From Combretum micranthum (lineage: Eukaryota > Streptophyta > Magnoliopsida > Myrtales > Combretaceae): DNA of 64,000 bases. A model generated the notes under the pieces. That model did not search any database and was not told the DNA's origin. It saw nothing but the letters and a program-made list of their open reading frames with translations. Position 1 is the stretch's first letter. Each line of letters opens with the position of its first letter. The stretch spans positions 62,001 to 126,000 of the forward strand of contig JAMXBD010000580.1 in assembly GCA_024138025.1 (NCBI GenBank), read 5' to 3'. The position numbers and the translations under genes are program-made. Positions 47,197 to 59,629 of the stretch are shown here, one piece after another.

Positions 47197-48352
47197 TGTA
47201 AACCCCCAAAAATTTTCATAAATCATAGAAAATAATTCTAAAAGCTTAAAATTGAAATCCCAAAAATCGACTCAAGTTAAAACCAAATTCTAAATCAAGA
47301 CAAACACCAAAAACGAAACCCTAACACGCAAACCAAGTTAAAACCTAAATAAAGATAAAAAATGAGATTTCTTAATTTGAGAAATAGGGAACCCTCAAAA
47401 ACAAAATAGAAAAATCCAACTATCGGTTGAAACAACATTCGTACATCAATCAAATTACCTAACTGTTTCCTAACACACAAATCAAGACAATATATCTAAG
47501 TAACGATCAACAACAAAATCGTAAAACCCTCAATAGATTTCAGAATCAGAAATTTCAATTTTAACCAAAGAGTCAAACTGAGTCAACTCATAACCCTAGA
47601 CTCGGTTAAATGATCTCGAGAACTAAAAACTATTAAATAATCACAAATAAAATAAGATAAACCATAAACGTCGAGCTTAAAATATAAAACGATCAAAACT
47701 CAAAAATTATATGATCTTACGAATAACTCAATAAAATCGGAAGTCAAAATGGAACCCTAAAAGTCAACAAGCCTATAACAAACCCTAGTATTTAAGATCC
47801 GGCAATCCCGCATTTTCAAACCCTAGAAAACGAAATTAAGCCAATAACTTAAAATAGTTCGTAATAATATAGGGTAACATAAAAATATCATATTCGAGAA
47901 TTTCTAGTGTCCTTCGGACTCAAATGGGGACAGTTCTCGAAAAGCGTGTCCCGGAGCTCGAAATATTAAAAATATTCTGTTTATACCAATAGACTCGTAA
48001 AAATATAAGGATTCCAAAAATATCAGTTTTAGATTTTTTTTTTGTAGCTAACAATTACAGATATCGCCTTAATACGCGTATTTCTACTATTCATTACTAT
48101 TTCACTATCTCTACTTTTTCTTACACATATTTCTTACTACCTACATACCTATTTTCTTACTTTTTATATTTCCAATACACCTTTTATCAAATCATACCTT
48201 ACATATTAATTATTTTCTTACAAATTTCACTCAAAAATCAACTCACTCCCCTCTACATACATCATGGCCGGCGCTACCCCCCCTCTCTCTTCACTCAATT
48301 ATTTTTCTTTTTCAATTTATTTTATTACATCTAAAATTCACTCCAAAAATTC

Positions 48353-48360
48353 TATAAATA
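48353..48360 (+). promoter_or_regulatory. TATA box in solo LTR B copy 2
   Basis: TATAAATACCCCC followed by CTTCCTCTTTCATTC. The surrounding 60 bp are almost the same as in copies 1 and 3. Confidence 0.75.
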
Positions 48361-48784
48361 CCCCCTTCCTCTTTCATTCTTTCACACAATTCTTTATACT
48401 ACCAAAACTCTCTCAAATTTACTACACAAACTCTCTTTACAACATTTCCCTCTACCATAACTCTCTTTCACCAAATACCCACAATTTCTCTTTATGCAAT
48501 ACAACTACCATCTCTCCATAACCGCATAACCATACATTCACTACCATCTTCATACCACACAAATACCTTAGGTAAAAATTTCTTTCAACCATTTATCTAT
48601 TCATGTCATATAACTTAGCATGACTATGGTGTTGTTTTGAAACTCACATGAGTTGTAAAAGCAACAATATGTTCATGTTTTATTCTTGTACATAAGCTTT
48701 CTATTTTATTATGTTGTTATTATTATTGTTATTATTTGCTTCTAATCTAACTTATATTATGTATATTATGTATATATATTTATT

Positions 48785-49030
48785 TAGAGCATATAAGCTT
48801 ATTTGTTATTTATTTACTTTCAAGTTATACAATTTATTTATTTTATGCAATTATTAAGACTAGTATTTCTAGTCTTAGACTTGTTCATATCAAGTCAAAA
48901 CAATCTTTTGTTTATTTTCTTTAATCTTTCGGGACTAGTCCATTCTTAGTCCCGAGATGCCTTGATGAAGCTAAGGCTCCAATACTTGATCGGGATTCCT
49001 TGATGAAGCTAAGGTTTCCAATGCTTGATA
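48785..49030 (+). other. Leader hairpin module (solo LTR B copy 2)
   Basis: In order: AGAGCATATAAGCT, AAGACTAG/CTAGTCTT (48858-48878), GACTTG/CAAGTC, CGGGACTA/TAGTCCCG (about 48927-48955), and two copies of TTGATGAAGCTAAGG 45 bp apart. It starts about 430 bp downstream of the TATA box. Confidence 0.6.
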
Positions 49031-50765
49031 TTTTATTTTCTTGCTTATTATTTGTTTCTAGTATTTTCTTATATTCTTATTATTTTATATGCTCATGATA
49101 CTTGCATCTACGTAATGTTAATGTCTCAACTAATTCAAAGTAGAATATTATTAAAAGATCTTAAAGCTAAAATCTCTATTATATGACTTGTCACAAAATA
49201 ATGAAGTATTATCAAACAACATAGAAATAGATTCATACAAGTTTTCTCAAAGTTTTCTTAAGTATCAAAGATAGTTTTACCAAGGAAATGTAAGAAATAA
49301 ATATTTTCATTATGGGAACCTGAGTTCTAGTAAATTAATTGGTTAATTTTCAAAGTCCTTACAAAAAGCTTAAAGAATAAACTCTTTTGAACTCCATGAC
49401 TAAAACCAAGAAACAACTAGTTTTCAAAGTTGAGATAAAATCAACTCATAAATTTATGTACCCACTTAGAAAAATAATGATTTTCAAGTTCCTAAAGAAG
49501 AGACTTGTTTTCAAATAATATAGGCGAGATAAGATTGGAAACAAATGATTCTTAGCAATAAAGAGAATTCTTTTGAAAGGAAATAAAAGAACAAGTTTAG
49601 AAAACAAAAACTTATATTTTAAAATAATAAATATAAGAAGACAAGACTCATTGTCTAAAACCATCTTAAAAACAAAATTATAAAAAGGATTTCAACAACC
49701 TAAATATACTTTTTGATAAAATTGATCTTTTGTCACTAAAAGTGAAAATTATAAAAGACCAAGGTTAAAAGAAAAATTTATTTGTTTTAGAAAAAGAATA
49801 AAGAAAATAAAGTAAGAATATACCCATTTATAACGATCTAAGAAAATATAAAGTTTCTTCAAATACTTGAAAAGAAATTATCAAAGTTAAAGTTTTAACA
49901 ACTCAAATTGAATTGTTTTATGAAATAAATTGTTGAGACACTACCATTAGAAACTTTGCATATAAACTGAGCTTATCTATATACTCAAAGTATTTATCAA
50001 ATATATGTTCGTATATATATATATATATATTGTTACAAAAGGAATTTCTTTAAAATAAAGTTGAGTTAGAAAACAGATTTGCGAAAGTTTAGAAGAATTC
50101 GTTTTAAATCTGTATCCAAATGACCTTATATGACAAAGATAACCTTAGAAATGGATAGATCTTTTCGAGTAGGTAAAAAACGGTATATTATATGTGAAAT
50201 TCCAAGTTAAAATGAGCAAGTTATGGCCATTTTAAGTTGGAATTCCCTCTTATACGATTTTACTACGATTTTACCATGATTTTAAGAGAAGTTTAGAATC
50301 TCCAAGAATAGAGTTTCATGAAAGGCTTATCCCGAGTATTTCTTTTGTCTAGGTGACGAAGGATACGAGAATACCCTACCCGAGGATTACTACGACTAAG
50401 AAGATAGCAAAATGGACGAGTGAGTTATTCCTTCTAATTTCGTTACCTTGCTTGTGCTTGTAAAGTAGTGGCATTGGTATATTAAGAAAGGATAAAAATG
50501 GATATATATTTGGGGAATTTGGGATTATGTATATGTGATTCTATGTTTATGTATGAAATGAGAATTAAGAATGTCGCAACTTCGAACTGCTTGTTTAAAT
50601 AATTTTGTTACTTACTGGTATGACTGTTTATTGTTTGCTAAATTGCTTGATTGAGTCCAATAAACCTTAATAAGGTTTGGCTTAAGAAAACTAAAACGCT
50701 CACGCATAGCATCCATCGAGTCACATCTATTTCGGAAGGCTGCTACTCCTACGCGTAGAGTTAGA

Positions 50766-50948
50766 TTGGCTGTGATCGTGCGGTGCCACGAGCCATGTTC
50801 ATTCCTGGAGTATCCAAATCGCTCGGGGAAAGCGACTCTAGGTTCGGAGTCGAGCCAACCGAACGCTGTAGGTAAGGACCTAGGGACTAGCAGTAGAAGG
50901 TCGAGGACCTTTAACCCCGATTCCCTAACCTTTGATACGGAGGGGTAA
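50766..50948 (+). other. 60-codon ORF in LTR variable cassette (copy 2)
   Basis: Counterpart of 6916-7098, on the LTR sense strand, ending at the TAA of the conserved GGAGGGGTAAAT box. Composition (about 50% GC) contrasts with the AT-rich LTR around it. A coding role is not shown. Confidence 0.3.
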
Positions 50949-51532
50949 ATCTATTCTATATATAGTTTCCGGATAACTGTATATATTTGCGTAATCACGT
51001 GGATGTTGCATTGTATGCATAGCATATGTGTGATTAAATAAATAAACTTGTTTAAAATATGGTGCGAATGAAAAGGAATATCTCACTAAGCTAGTTGTAG
51101 CTTATACCCCTATAGATTTTGTTGAAACATGTATATCCATGGCTTAAATTAAGGATCATGACATTGAGGAAATCATGGAAGGATGGTTAAGCTTCTATGA
51201 AGGAAATAGAATCATAAGATAAGTAATTTTGTAAGGTTCTTTATATATAATGACTTATATGAATAGTGATGTATATTTATTTGAAGATAATAGATGGACA
51301 TGCCCCTAATAATTGCAATGCAATATGTTTATGTTTTATGATAAGTATTCTCTTTGTCTTGTTACTTATTTATTATCAATATAAATTGGCTACTCCGATG
51401 TGTTCCCTTGGTTGTGATGTACGCCTTGTACATGATATGGAAGCCTTTTTGCATGACTAAGGTAGTCATTCCTAGGCTTTAGTATTGTGTACAGCGGACT
51501 ACCATGTTTAGGGTACCTCTCGAGGCGTGACA

Positions 51533-51698
51533 GATCCTAGATCATAAGGTATAGAAGGTTCAAAACAAGGAGATCAAGTATGTGAAGGTTTTGTGGAGGA
51601 ATCGCTCACATGAAGAGGCAACCTGGGAAGCCGAAAACGATATACGCCAGAAGTATCCCAGTTTGTTCGAAGAATCAGGTATGAATTTGAAGTTTTGA
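51533..51698 (+). pseudogene. pol: Chromodomain-like C-terminus of pol (element 4)
   Basis: Encodes the tail VKVLWRNRSHEEATWEAEN and YPSLFEESGMNLKF, ending at a stop at 51696-51698. It is nearly the same as the element 1 tail at 1982-2100. After the solo LTR at 47197-51532 and one GATCC copy are disregarded, it follows on from 47196. Confidence 0.85.
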
Positions 51699-51710
51699 GG
51701 AAAAATTTTT

Positions 51711-51727
51711 TTTTAAGGGGGGTAGGT
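51711..51727 (+). promoter_or_regulatory. Polypurine tract of element 4
   Basis: AAGGGGGGTAGG preceded by a T-rich run, directly upstream of the LTR start TGTAAACCCCC at 51728. This fixes the plus orientation of element 4. Confidence 0.8.
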
Positions 51728-52436
51728 TGTAAACCCCCAAAGTTTTGTGATCAATTAAGCTTAAACCCTAATTAGAAGGTTAACCGGAAATCCTAAAGTC
51801 AACAAAACCCTAGTCTAACGTAACTGTTCAAATCTGGTAATCCCATATAGGCAATCCCATATAAGCAACCCTAAGAAAGTAAGTAAGAGATTAGTATGTA
51901 AAATAGTTCGTAATAACCTGAGAAAGCTTAAAAATATCAGATTAGTTAAACCGCGATTCGTTTTGAGCACGATCGGACACAGTTTTCGAAAAGCGTGTCT
52001 CGAGGCTCAGAATAGTAAAATATTCCGAATATACCGTTAAACTCGTACAAATATAAGGTTTTTAACAATATCAGTTTCGTAAATTTTCGGTAACTAAAAA
52101 TATCAGATATCGCAATTATACGCATATTTTCTTACTACTGGTACTTAAATTGTCATGTCTACTTTACATTACACTATTTATTACTATTCTACACTATTTA
52201 TCTATCTCTATTTTTTCTTATAACCTACTCTTACAAACCATACCTCTATTTTCTTACAATTTTTATTTCCAATACAACTTCACATCTTTCATATCTTACT
52301 TTTCATTAACAAAAATACAAAAAAATAAATTTTTCTCTCCCTTTCCTTCATGAATTACGCCGGCCCCCTCTCTCTCCTCCTCAATTTGTTTCAATTTTCA
52401 TTTATTTAATTAACATAATTTTCCTCCACATTTTCC

Positions 52437-52444
52437 TATAAATA
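52437..52444 (+). promoter_or_regulatory. TATA box in 3' LTR of element 4
   Basis: TATAAATACCC, at the same distance from the LTR start as in other copies and followed by CTTCCACTTCCTTCAC. Confidence 0.7.
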
Positions 52445-55400
52445 CCCAATTTTCCTTCCACTTCCTTCACACCTTCCATATACGAAAATTACTCTCTCAA
52501 AATTTCTACAAGAGTTCTCTCTCAAAGTTCTCTCAAGATTAGTCTTCATAGGTAATTCTTCTTTAGAGTTTTCTTTATGTTTATTTACTTAGTATGAGAT
52601 TAGTGTGTGTTTTATAAACCATGAAGGTTAAAGAAAGCAACAATATGTTCATACTTTGTTTTTGTTCATGAATCTATTTTCTTTTACGTTGCTTTCATAT
52701 ATATTTAACTAAATATATCTATGTAGCTATATATATCTTTTAGAGCATATAAGCTCCTTTGTTTTGCAATTTATTTACTTTTTTTGCAATTTATTTATTA
52801 CCTTGCAATTTATTTACTTTCAAGTTGTTTTAAGACTAGTCTTTCTAGTCTTACACTTGTCCTCATCAAGTCAAAATAATTTTCTTTTTCTTTTGGGACT
52901 AGTCTATTCTTAGTCCCGAGATACCTAGATGAAGCTAAGGTTCCAATACTTGACATATTTCTTTTGTAAGCCCGGAAAATTTCAGTAAATAATTTTAAGA
53001 TGAACTTCGAAAATAAACCCTAAAAATCACTCCAAGTTAAAACCGAATTTTGACAAGTCCTGAACCATGAATGAATCCAAAAATTTCTTAATCATGAGAA
53101 AACGAAAATCCTCGAAAATAAAATAAGAACTCAGTGGTCTTCAAATTCAAAACCACTACGTACGAAAAATTCCATATTTAACTCTGACTTATAAAAACGG
53201 GTAATATAAAGCCCAAAAACAAATTATTAAAAAAATAAATAACGATTAACTTTCGAAAATGAAACCCAATTCAAAAATTCCGAAAACGTTAAAAGATAAT
53301 AAATACTTACAAAAAAAATAAAATTTAAAATAAACTTCTCAAATTAAATATGCTGTATGAACATAAATATCAGTTTCCAAATTGGCAAAGGTCTAAACCG
53401 GAAAATCACCCGGAAACCCTAACCGGAATACAATAGTGTAAGTCCGACAATCTAGTGCCCCTAATCCTAGAGGTCGAGATGTAGTTTAAATATATAGAAT
53501 AGCTCATAGTAATATAAGTTTGTTTAAAAATATCATATTGGTAAATTTTTGACCTATTTCGAACCCGTTCGGATACAGACTTCGAAAAGCGTGTCCCGGG
53601 GCTCGAGATATCAAAAATATACCAATAGTACCGTTAGACTCGTAATTTCATAATATTTCTAAATATATCAGTTATATAATTTTTCGGGTTATAAAAGTTA
53701 CGGTTATAATCTTTTTATCGTATTTCCATTATTACCGGTAATTGATTAGACTTTTGCACTATTCATTTTTATTTTATTATAAAATTTTATTATTTTTATA
53801 AAGCCTTATATTTTTAGATAAATAATTTATATATTATAGAAAATTTTGTTTTTCTAAAAATTAGTTAGTTCGGGCTTTTACGGGATCAGATTCTGTTTAA
53901 GACCCGGTACTAAAAATAAAATAAATTAATTTAATAATTGGAAAATATTTTAAAAATATTTTTATTCCCATAAAATATTTTTTTTAGAATTTTTCGGGTT
54001 AAAATATTATTTATAGCCCATATTCGCGTATTTTGACCGTACCGGTAACGTATTTGTTAAAATACTAAAATAATTCAAATAATTATTTAATTTTTATTAT
54101 GAAAATTCTGCTACAATTATTTGGAATAAATTTTCCAATTTTATTTTATTTTAATTTATTTTATTAATAAAGTACTTTTACAACCCATACCTTCAAGTAC
54201 ACCTTACACATATCACTTCCTTTTCACTTCAATCTTTCTACACATAATCCCACAATTCATGGCAGATTTTTGACCCTATTTATGGCTGCCATTGTCCTTT
54301 ATCCACTCATATTTTGACTAAAATTAATTATATTTCAATCCTTTTTCAAAAAGTTACATTACACATTAATTACACAATTTAATTCAAGTCAAATTTCAAC
54401 ACTTCCTCTCTCTTTCTCTCCCCATTTTGACGTGCAGCAGCCCCCCTCCTTGGCTGCCCATGTTTTATTTTTTTTTCTCTCATTTATTACAATTAAAACA
54501 CTCATTTCTCTCACTCCTTCATTTATTCACTTTTCCTCTTTCATTCTTTAACCTTTCCTCTCTCTATTTCCTCTCTTTTCTTCTTCTTCTTGTTCATGTT
54601 TCTCCAATAAACAAAGCTGCCCCCTTCTTCTTCCATGGCTTCCATACTTCATTTTTAAAGATTTTCTAAGCAAATCTTCATCCCAAAGCTCCATAGGTGA
54701 TATAGGTAAAGTATAATGAAGGTTTCATGCATCAAATGAACTTCCATAAGCTTAAAAGCTTAGGATGATGATGCCAAAAATGAAATCTTTCTCTTCTCCA
54801 TTTTTATTACCTTGTATTATAATTATTTTCTTGTTTAAAGTTATTATATTTGTAGATCTAACTTTTTATGGCTTTGGTTTTTGTTTATGCCATAGATCTT
54901 GTTATTTAAGTTGTTATTTTTATTATTCCTTATGATTTATGCATAGATCTAGCATTCACATGTCTATCTTAGTGATTCATGCATGTAAAACTAGTTTAGA
55001 AAACTAGATTTAAAGTTTTGAGTTCATAGATGCATTAGATCTTTGTTTATGTTCATGACCAACTTGCTATAGCTTGATGATGGTAGGAAAGTTGTAGGAA
55101 AGCCAAGATCTAATTTGTTTTCAACAAAAATCAATTTTGAAAATTCGGATGAAAATGGAACCATATTTAGAAAAGTGGTTTTTCAACTTCAAAATGTATA
55201 TTTTTCATTTAAAATGAAGGGCTTAGGGTATAGATACCATAAATGAAAGATTTTGATAAATGAAGTTTAGATCCATGATGTTTATAACTTATTACCATGC
55301 ATTTGTTTTATGTTTATGTTCATATTAAGTATAGATCTTAGTTATGAACTCAAACAAATTGTGAAATTCGTATTTTGGCAAGACCCATATTTAAAAACTA

Positions 55401-56988
55401 CTTTTCAAGTGTCAAAATGTAATTTTTACATAAGAAAATGAAGGCTTAATATATATAGCATCAAGACTTCATTTTATATGGTTCAAAGATGATTTTCAAA
55501 GATTAATTTTCAAAACAAAGTTCTATTCTCGGATTTTGGCCAAGGCCTAGTGCAAAAACATGTTTTCCAACTCAAAAATGAAGTTTTTGTTTAAGAAATG
55601 AAAGGCTCTTAGGATAGGATATGTAAGGAATGGATTTTCATAAGTTTAGATAGATTTTATTAAAAGGAATATCCAAAAATGAATTTTGTAAATTCGGATC
55701 CCAACCAAGACCAATTTTTAGAACCCATGTATCAACTCCAAAACTCATGTTTTATGTGAAAAATGAAGTATATAGGTAATTGTAAACCCCCAAAAATTTT
55801 CATAATTCATAGAAAATAATTCTAAAAGTTTATAATTTAAATCCCAAAAATCGACTCAGGTTAAAACCGAATTCTAAATCAAGACAAGTTCCAAAAACGA
55901 AACCCTAAAAATCAAACCAAGTTAAAACTTAATTCCAAATAGAGATCGAAAACGAGAGTTTTCTCAATCTCGAGAAAATGAGAACCCTTGAAAAAAATAT
56001 AAAGTCCAATTACCGATATAATCAACGTTCGTAGTCGATTAAATAATCTACCAATTCCTAAAACGCAAATCGAAACGATGGATCCAAATACCGCTTAACA
56101 ACGAGACAATAAAGTCCTAATTCCTTCAGTAAAATTTTAGAATCACAAAATCCAAATTTTCCACAAAAGTCAAATCGAGTCAACTCATAACCTAGACTCG
56201 GTTAAATGATTCCGAGAACTAAAAACTATTAAATAATCACAAATGAAATAAAATAAAATAAAACATAAATCTCGAGCTAAAATTCTAAAACGATCAAGAC
56301 TCGAAAATTATACGATCTTACGAATATCTCGACGAATCGGAAATCAAAACGGAACCCTAAAAGTTAACAAGCCTATAACGAACCCTAGTGTTTAAGATCC
56401 GGCAATCCCGCGTTTCAAACCCTAGAAAACGAAATTAAGTTGACCTAGAATAATTCGTAATAATAGGGTAACATAAAAATATCAGATTCGCGAATTTCGA
56501 GTGACCTTCGGACCCAAACGGGATCAGTTCTCGAAAAGCGTGTCCCGGAGCTCGGAATATTAAAAATATTCCGTTTATACCAATAGACTCGTAAAAATAC
56601 AAGGATTCCAAAAATATCAATTTTGGAATTTTTCGGTAGATAAAAATTACAGATATCGCATTATTACGCGTATTTTTATTACTACCGGTACTTTAATTGT
56701 CTAGTCTACTATTCATAGTACTTTTCTACTATTCATTACTATTCACCTATCTTACTTTTTCTTACACCTATTTCTTACACCTACATACCTATTTTCTTAC
56801 TTTTTTATTTCCAATACAACTTTATTTCACATCTACTTTACACATTACTTCTTTATTACACAAACAAATAAAATAAAACAAATTTTCCCCCCTCTAAATG
56901 CCAAAACCGGCGCCTCTCTCTCCCCTTTATCTCTATTTTATTCTTTTACAATTTATTTTATTACATCCAAAAATCTCTCCAAAAATTC

Positions 56989-56996
56989 TATAAATA
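56989..56996 (+). promoter_or_regulatory. TATA box in solo LTR B copy 3
   Basis: TATAAATACCCCC with the same downstream CTTCCTCTCCACTCTTTC tract as in copy 2. Confidence 0.75.
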
Positions 56997-57404
56997 CCCC
57001 CTTCCTCTCCACTCTTTCACACAATTCATTCACTACCAAAACTCTCTCAAAATCTCTACAAATTCTCTCTTCAAGAATTCTCTCTACCAAAACTCTCTCA
57101 AACCAATTCCTCACAAAAATCATCCCTCATACATAAACTATCTACCACATATTACTACTCACATAATACCCATTTCATCTACCACCTTCATACCTCTTTC
57201 ATACCTTAGGTAAATATTTATTCCATCTATTATTCATCCATGTCATGTAACTTAACATGACTATGGTGTTGTTTTGAAACTCATATGGGTAGTAAAAGCA
57301 ACAACATGTTCATGTTTTGTTCTTGTACATAAGCTTCCTTTTATTATGTTGTTATTATTATTTGCTTATATATAGTATTATGTATATTATGTATATATAT
57401 TTAT

Positions 57405-57650
57405 TTAGAGCATATAAGCTCATTTGTTATTTATTTACTTTCAAGTTATGCAATTTATTCATTTCTTAGTGTTATTAAGACTAGTCTTTCTAGTCTTAGA
57501 CTTGTTCATATCAAGTCAAAACAATCTTTTATTTATTTTCTTTAATCTTTCGGGACTAGTCCATTCTTAGTCCCGGGATGCCTTGATAAAGCTAAGGCTC
57601 CAATTCTTGATCGGGATTCCTTGATGAAGCTAAGGTTCCCAATGCTTGAT
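57405..57650 (+). other. Leader hairpin module (solo LTR B copy 3)
   Basis: AAGACTAG/CTAGTCTT at 57478-57498, GACTTG/CAAGTC, CGGGACTA/TAGTCCCG near 57551-57575, then the doubled motif TTGAT(G/A)AAGCTAAGG. All arms pair perfectly here. Confidence 0.6.
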
Positions 57651-59350
57651 ATTTTATTTTCTTACTTATTATTTATTTCTAGTGTTTTCTTATGTTCTTA
57701 TTATTTTATATGCTCATGTTACTTGCATCTACATAATGTTAATGTCTCAACTAAGTCTAAAAAGTAGAATTTCATTTTATTAAGGGAACTCAAAACTAGA
57801 TTTTCTATCATATGGTTTGTATAAAATAATGAAGTTTTTATCAAACAACATAAAAATAAAGCACTACAAGCTTTCCCAAGATTTTCCTAAAATGACGAAG
57901 ATAGTTTTATAAGAAATAAATATCTTCTTTATATTTCATGGCAATTTAAGTTTTAAGAAAAAAAAATAAATCGCTAATGATTGAAAACTTAAATTCTTTT
58001 CTAAACTAAGGAACAAACTAGTTTTCAAAGTTAATATAAAAATCAACTCATGAAGAACCCACTTAGGAAAAGTAATGATTTTTAAAATTTAAAAGAAAGA
58101 ACTTGTTTTCAAAAGAATATAAAGTAAGGTTAGCAATAATATATTTTAACAATAAAAATGATTCTTTTCAAAAGAAATGAAAGAACAAGTTTTAGAAAGC
58201 AAAAGCTTATATTTTAGAAATAGATATAAGAAAACAAGACTCATTTTCTAAGATCATCTTAAATAAACAAATTATGAAAAGGTTTTTGACAACTTAATAT
58301 AGTTTGATAAATTAACCTTTTATCAATAGAAATGAAATTTATGAAAGACTAGGGTTAAAGGGAAATTTGTTTGTTTTGGAAAAAGGAATGAAGAAATAAA
58401 ATAAATATATTCATTTGTAATAAAAATATAAGGTTTCTTCTAAATACTTGAAAAGAAACTATCAAAGTTAATAGTTTTAAGATCAAAATGAATAAATTGT
58501 TGAGACACTACCATTAGGATTTTTGCATATAAAGTGAGCATACCTATATATTTAAAAAGTGTTTATCAAATATATATTTATATGGTTACAAAAGGATTTT
58601 CTTTAAAAAATAAAGTTGAGTTAGAGAATGGATTTTTGCAAAAGTTTAGAAAATTCGTTTTAAATCTGTACCTGACGTTTTCGGAACCCAAATGACCTTT
58701 TATGACCAAGCTAAGTTTAGAAATGGATAGAACTTTTCGAATAGGTAGAAAACGGTATATTATATGCGCGATTCCGAGTTAAAATGACCAAGTTATGGCC
58801 ATTTTAAGTTGGAACATTCCATCATACGAACTTTAACGTTCTTTGACATTGTTTTGTCAAAATGCAAGAAAATCTTCAAGAAAAACTCACTGTGGGTATT
58901 TTCTTTGGTTAGGTGATCCCGAGGAAGGATTCCTTTACCCGAGGATTGTTACGATTAAGTGGAGTGTGTGAACGACTCATCCGCTTAGAAGAGTAGACGT
59001 CCATGGCATCGTGAGTTATTTCCCGTTATTTTTCATACTCTTGATTGTGCTTGTAAAATTAGTTGCACTAGAATCTAAGAAAAATAAAATGGAAGTGTCT
59101 GATAATATGTTGAAAGAATACTAAGTATATCGAAATTCGATTTGTTTGAAATAATGATTGTATGCGTATTAATATCTTGGAGTGTGTGAAATTGGTTGAT
59201 CACTTGAAAGAACTTAAAATGTAACTACTAGACTTTAATTAAAGAAACAATTCATGCACTTCATATGTTGAGTCACATTGCATTCGCTACTATACAATTG
59301 GTGGGACAAGTGTATAATAGTGGTGGTAGACATAACCGGTATATCATGTA

Positions 59351-59536
59351 AGTGGCGAGTAGGAGCGGTAAGAACTACAAAAGTGATGGCTAGTAGGAGC
59401 CTGTAACAAACTACAAGTTTTTGATGGCTAGTAGGAGCCTGTAACAAACTACAAGTTTTTGATGGCTAGTAGGAGCCTGTAATAAACTACAAATTTTTGA
59501 TGGCGTATAGGAGCCGGTAAGATCTATAAAATTGTT
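59351..59536 (+). repeat. 38-bp tandem repeat in LTR variable cassette
   Basis: Three nearly identical units start at 59385, 59423 and 59461 (GATGGCTAGTAGGAGCCTGT...), followed by a diverged unit at 59499 and preceded by a partial one near 59351. The core TAGTAGGAGCC matches, in inverse, the GGCTCCTACTA repeats of element 1's LTR at 14106-14175. Confidence 0.92.
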
Positions 59537-59602
59537 TTTAAAAGTGGTGGCCGTAATTGGCCTGAATCCCCCAACCCCGAATGAAGGGCGTAAATTCATT
59601 CA

Positions 59603-59629
59603 ACATATGATTCCCGGAAAGTCATATGT
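59603..59629 (+). promoter_or_regulatory. ACATATGA/TCATATGT inverted repeat near LTR end
   Basis: Perfect 8-bp arms with an 11-base CCCGG-containing loop, just after the GGGCGTAAATTCATT box. Near-identical structures are at about 23848, 38798 and 61753. Downstream at 59724-59739 is AAGCTA/TAGCTT, and at 60073-60087 TGACTA/TAGTCA, both also repeated in the other LTRs. Confidence 0.6.

Larger units (their letters stand above)
47197..51532 (+). mobile_element. Solo LTR (subfamily B, copy 2)
   Basis: Starts TGTAAACCCCC and ends CTCGAGGCGTGACA, flanked by GATCC (47192-47196 and 51533-51537). 4336 bp. It interrupts the coding end of element 4 in the same orientation. Contains the conserved upstream block (47937-48080), TATA box, doubled-motif hairpin module (48785-49030), TTAAAATG/CATTTTAA repeat (50207-50238), variable cassette with the 60-codon ORF, and AAGCTA/TAGCTT near 51086. 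Confidence 0.94.

Noticed and set aside
50008..50032. TA dinucleotide run
   Set aside because: Simple microsatellite in an AT-rich LTR middle; no sign of function.
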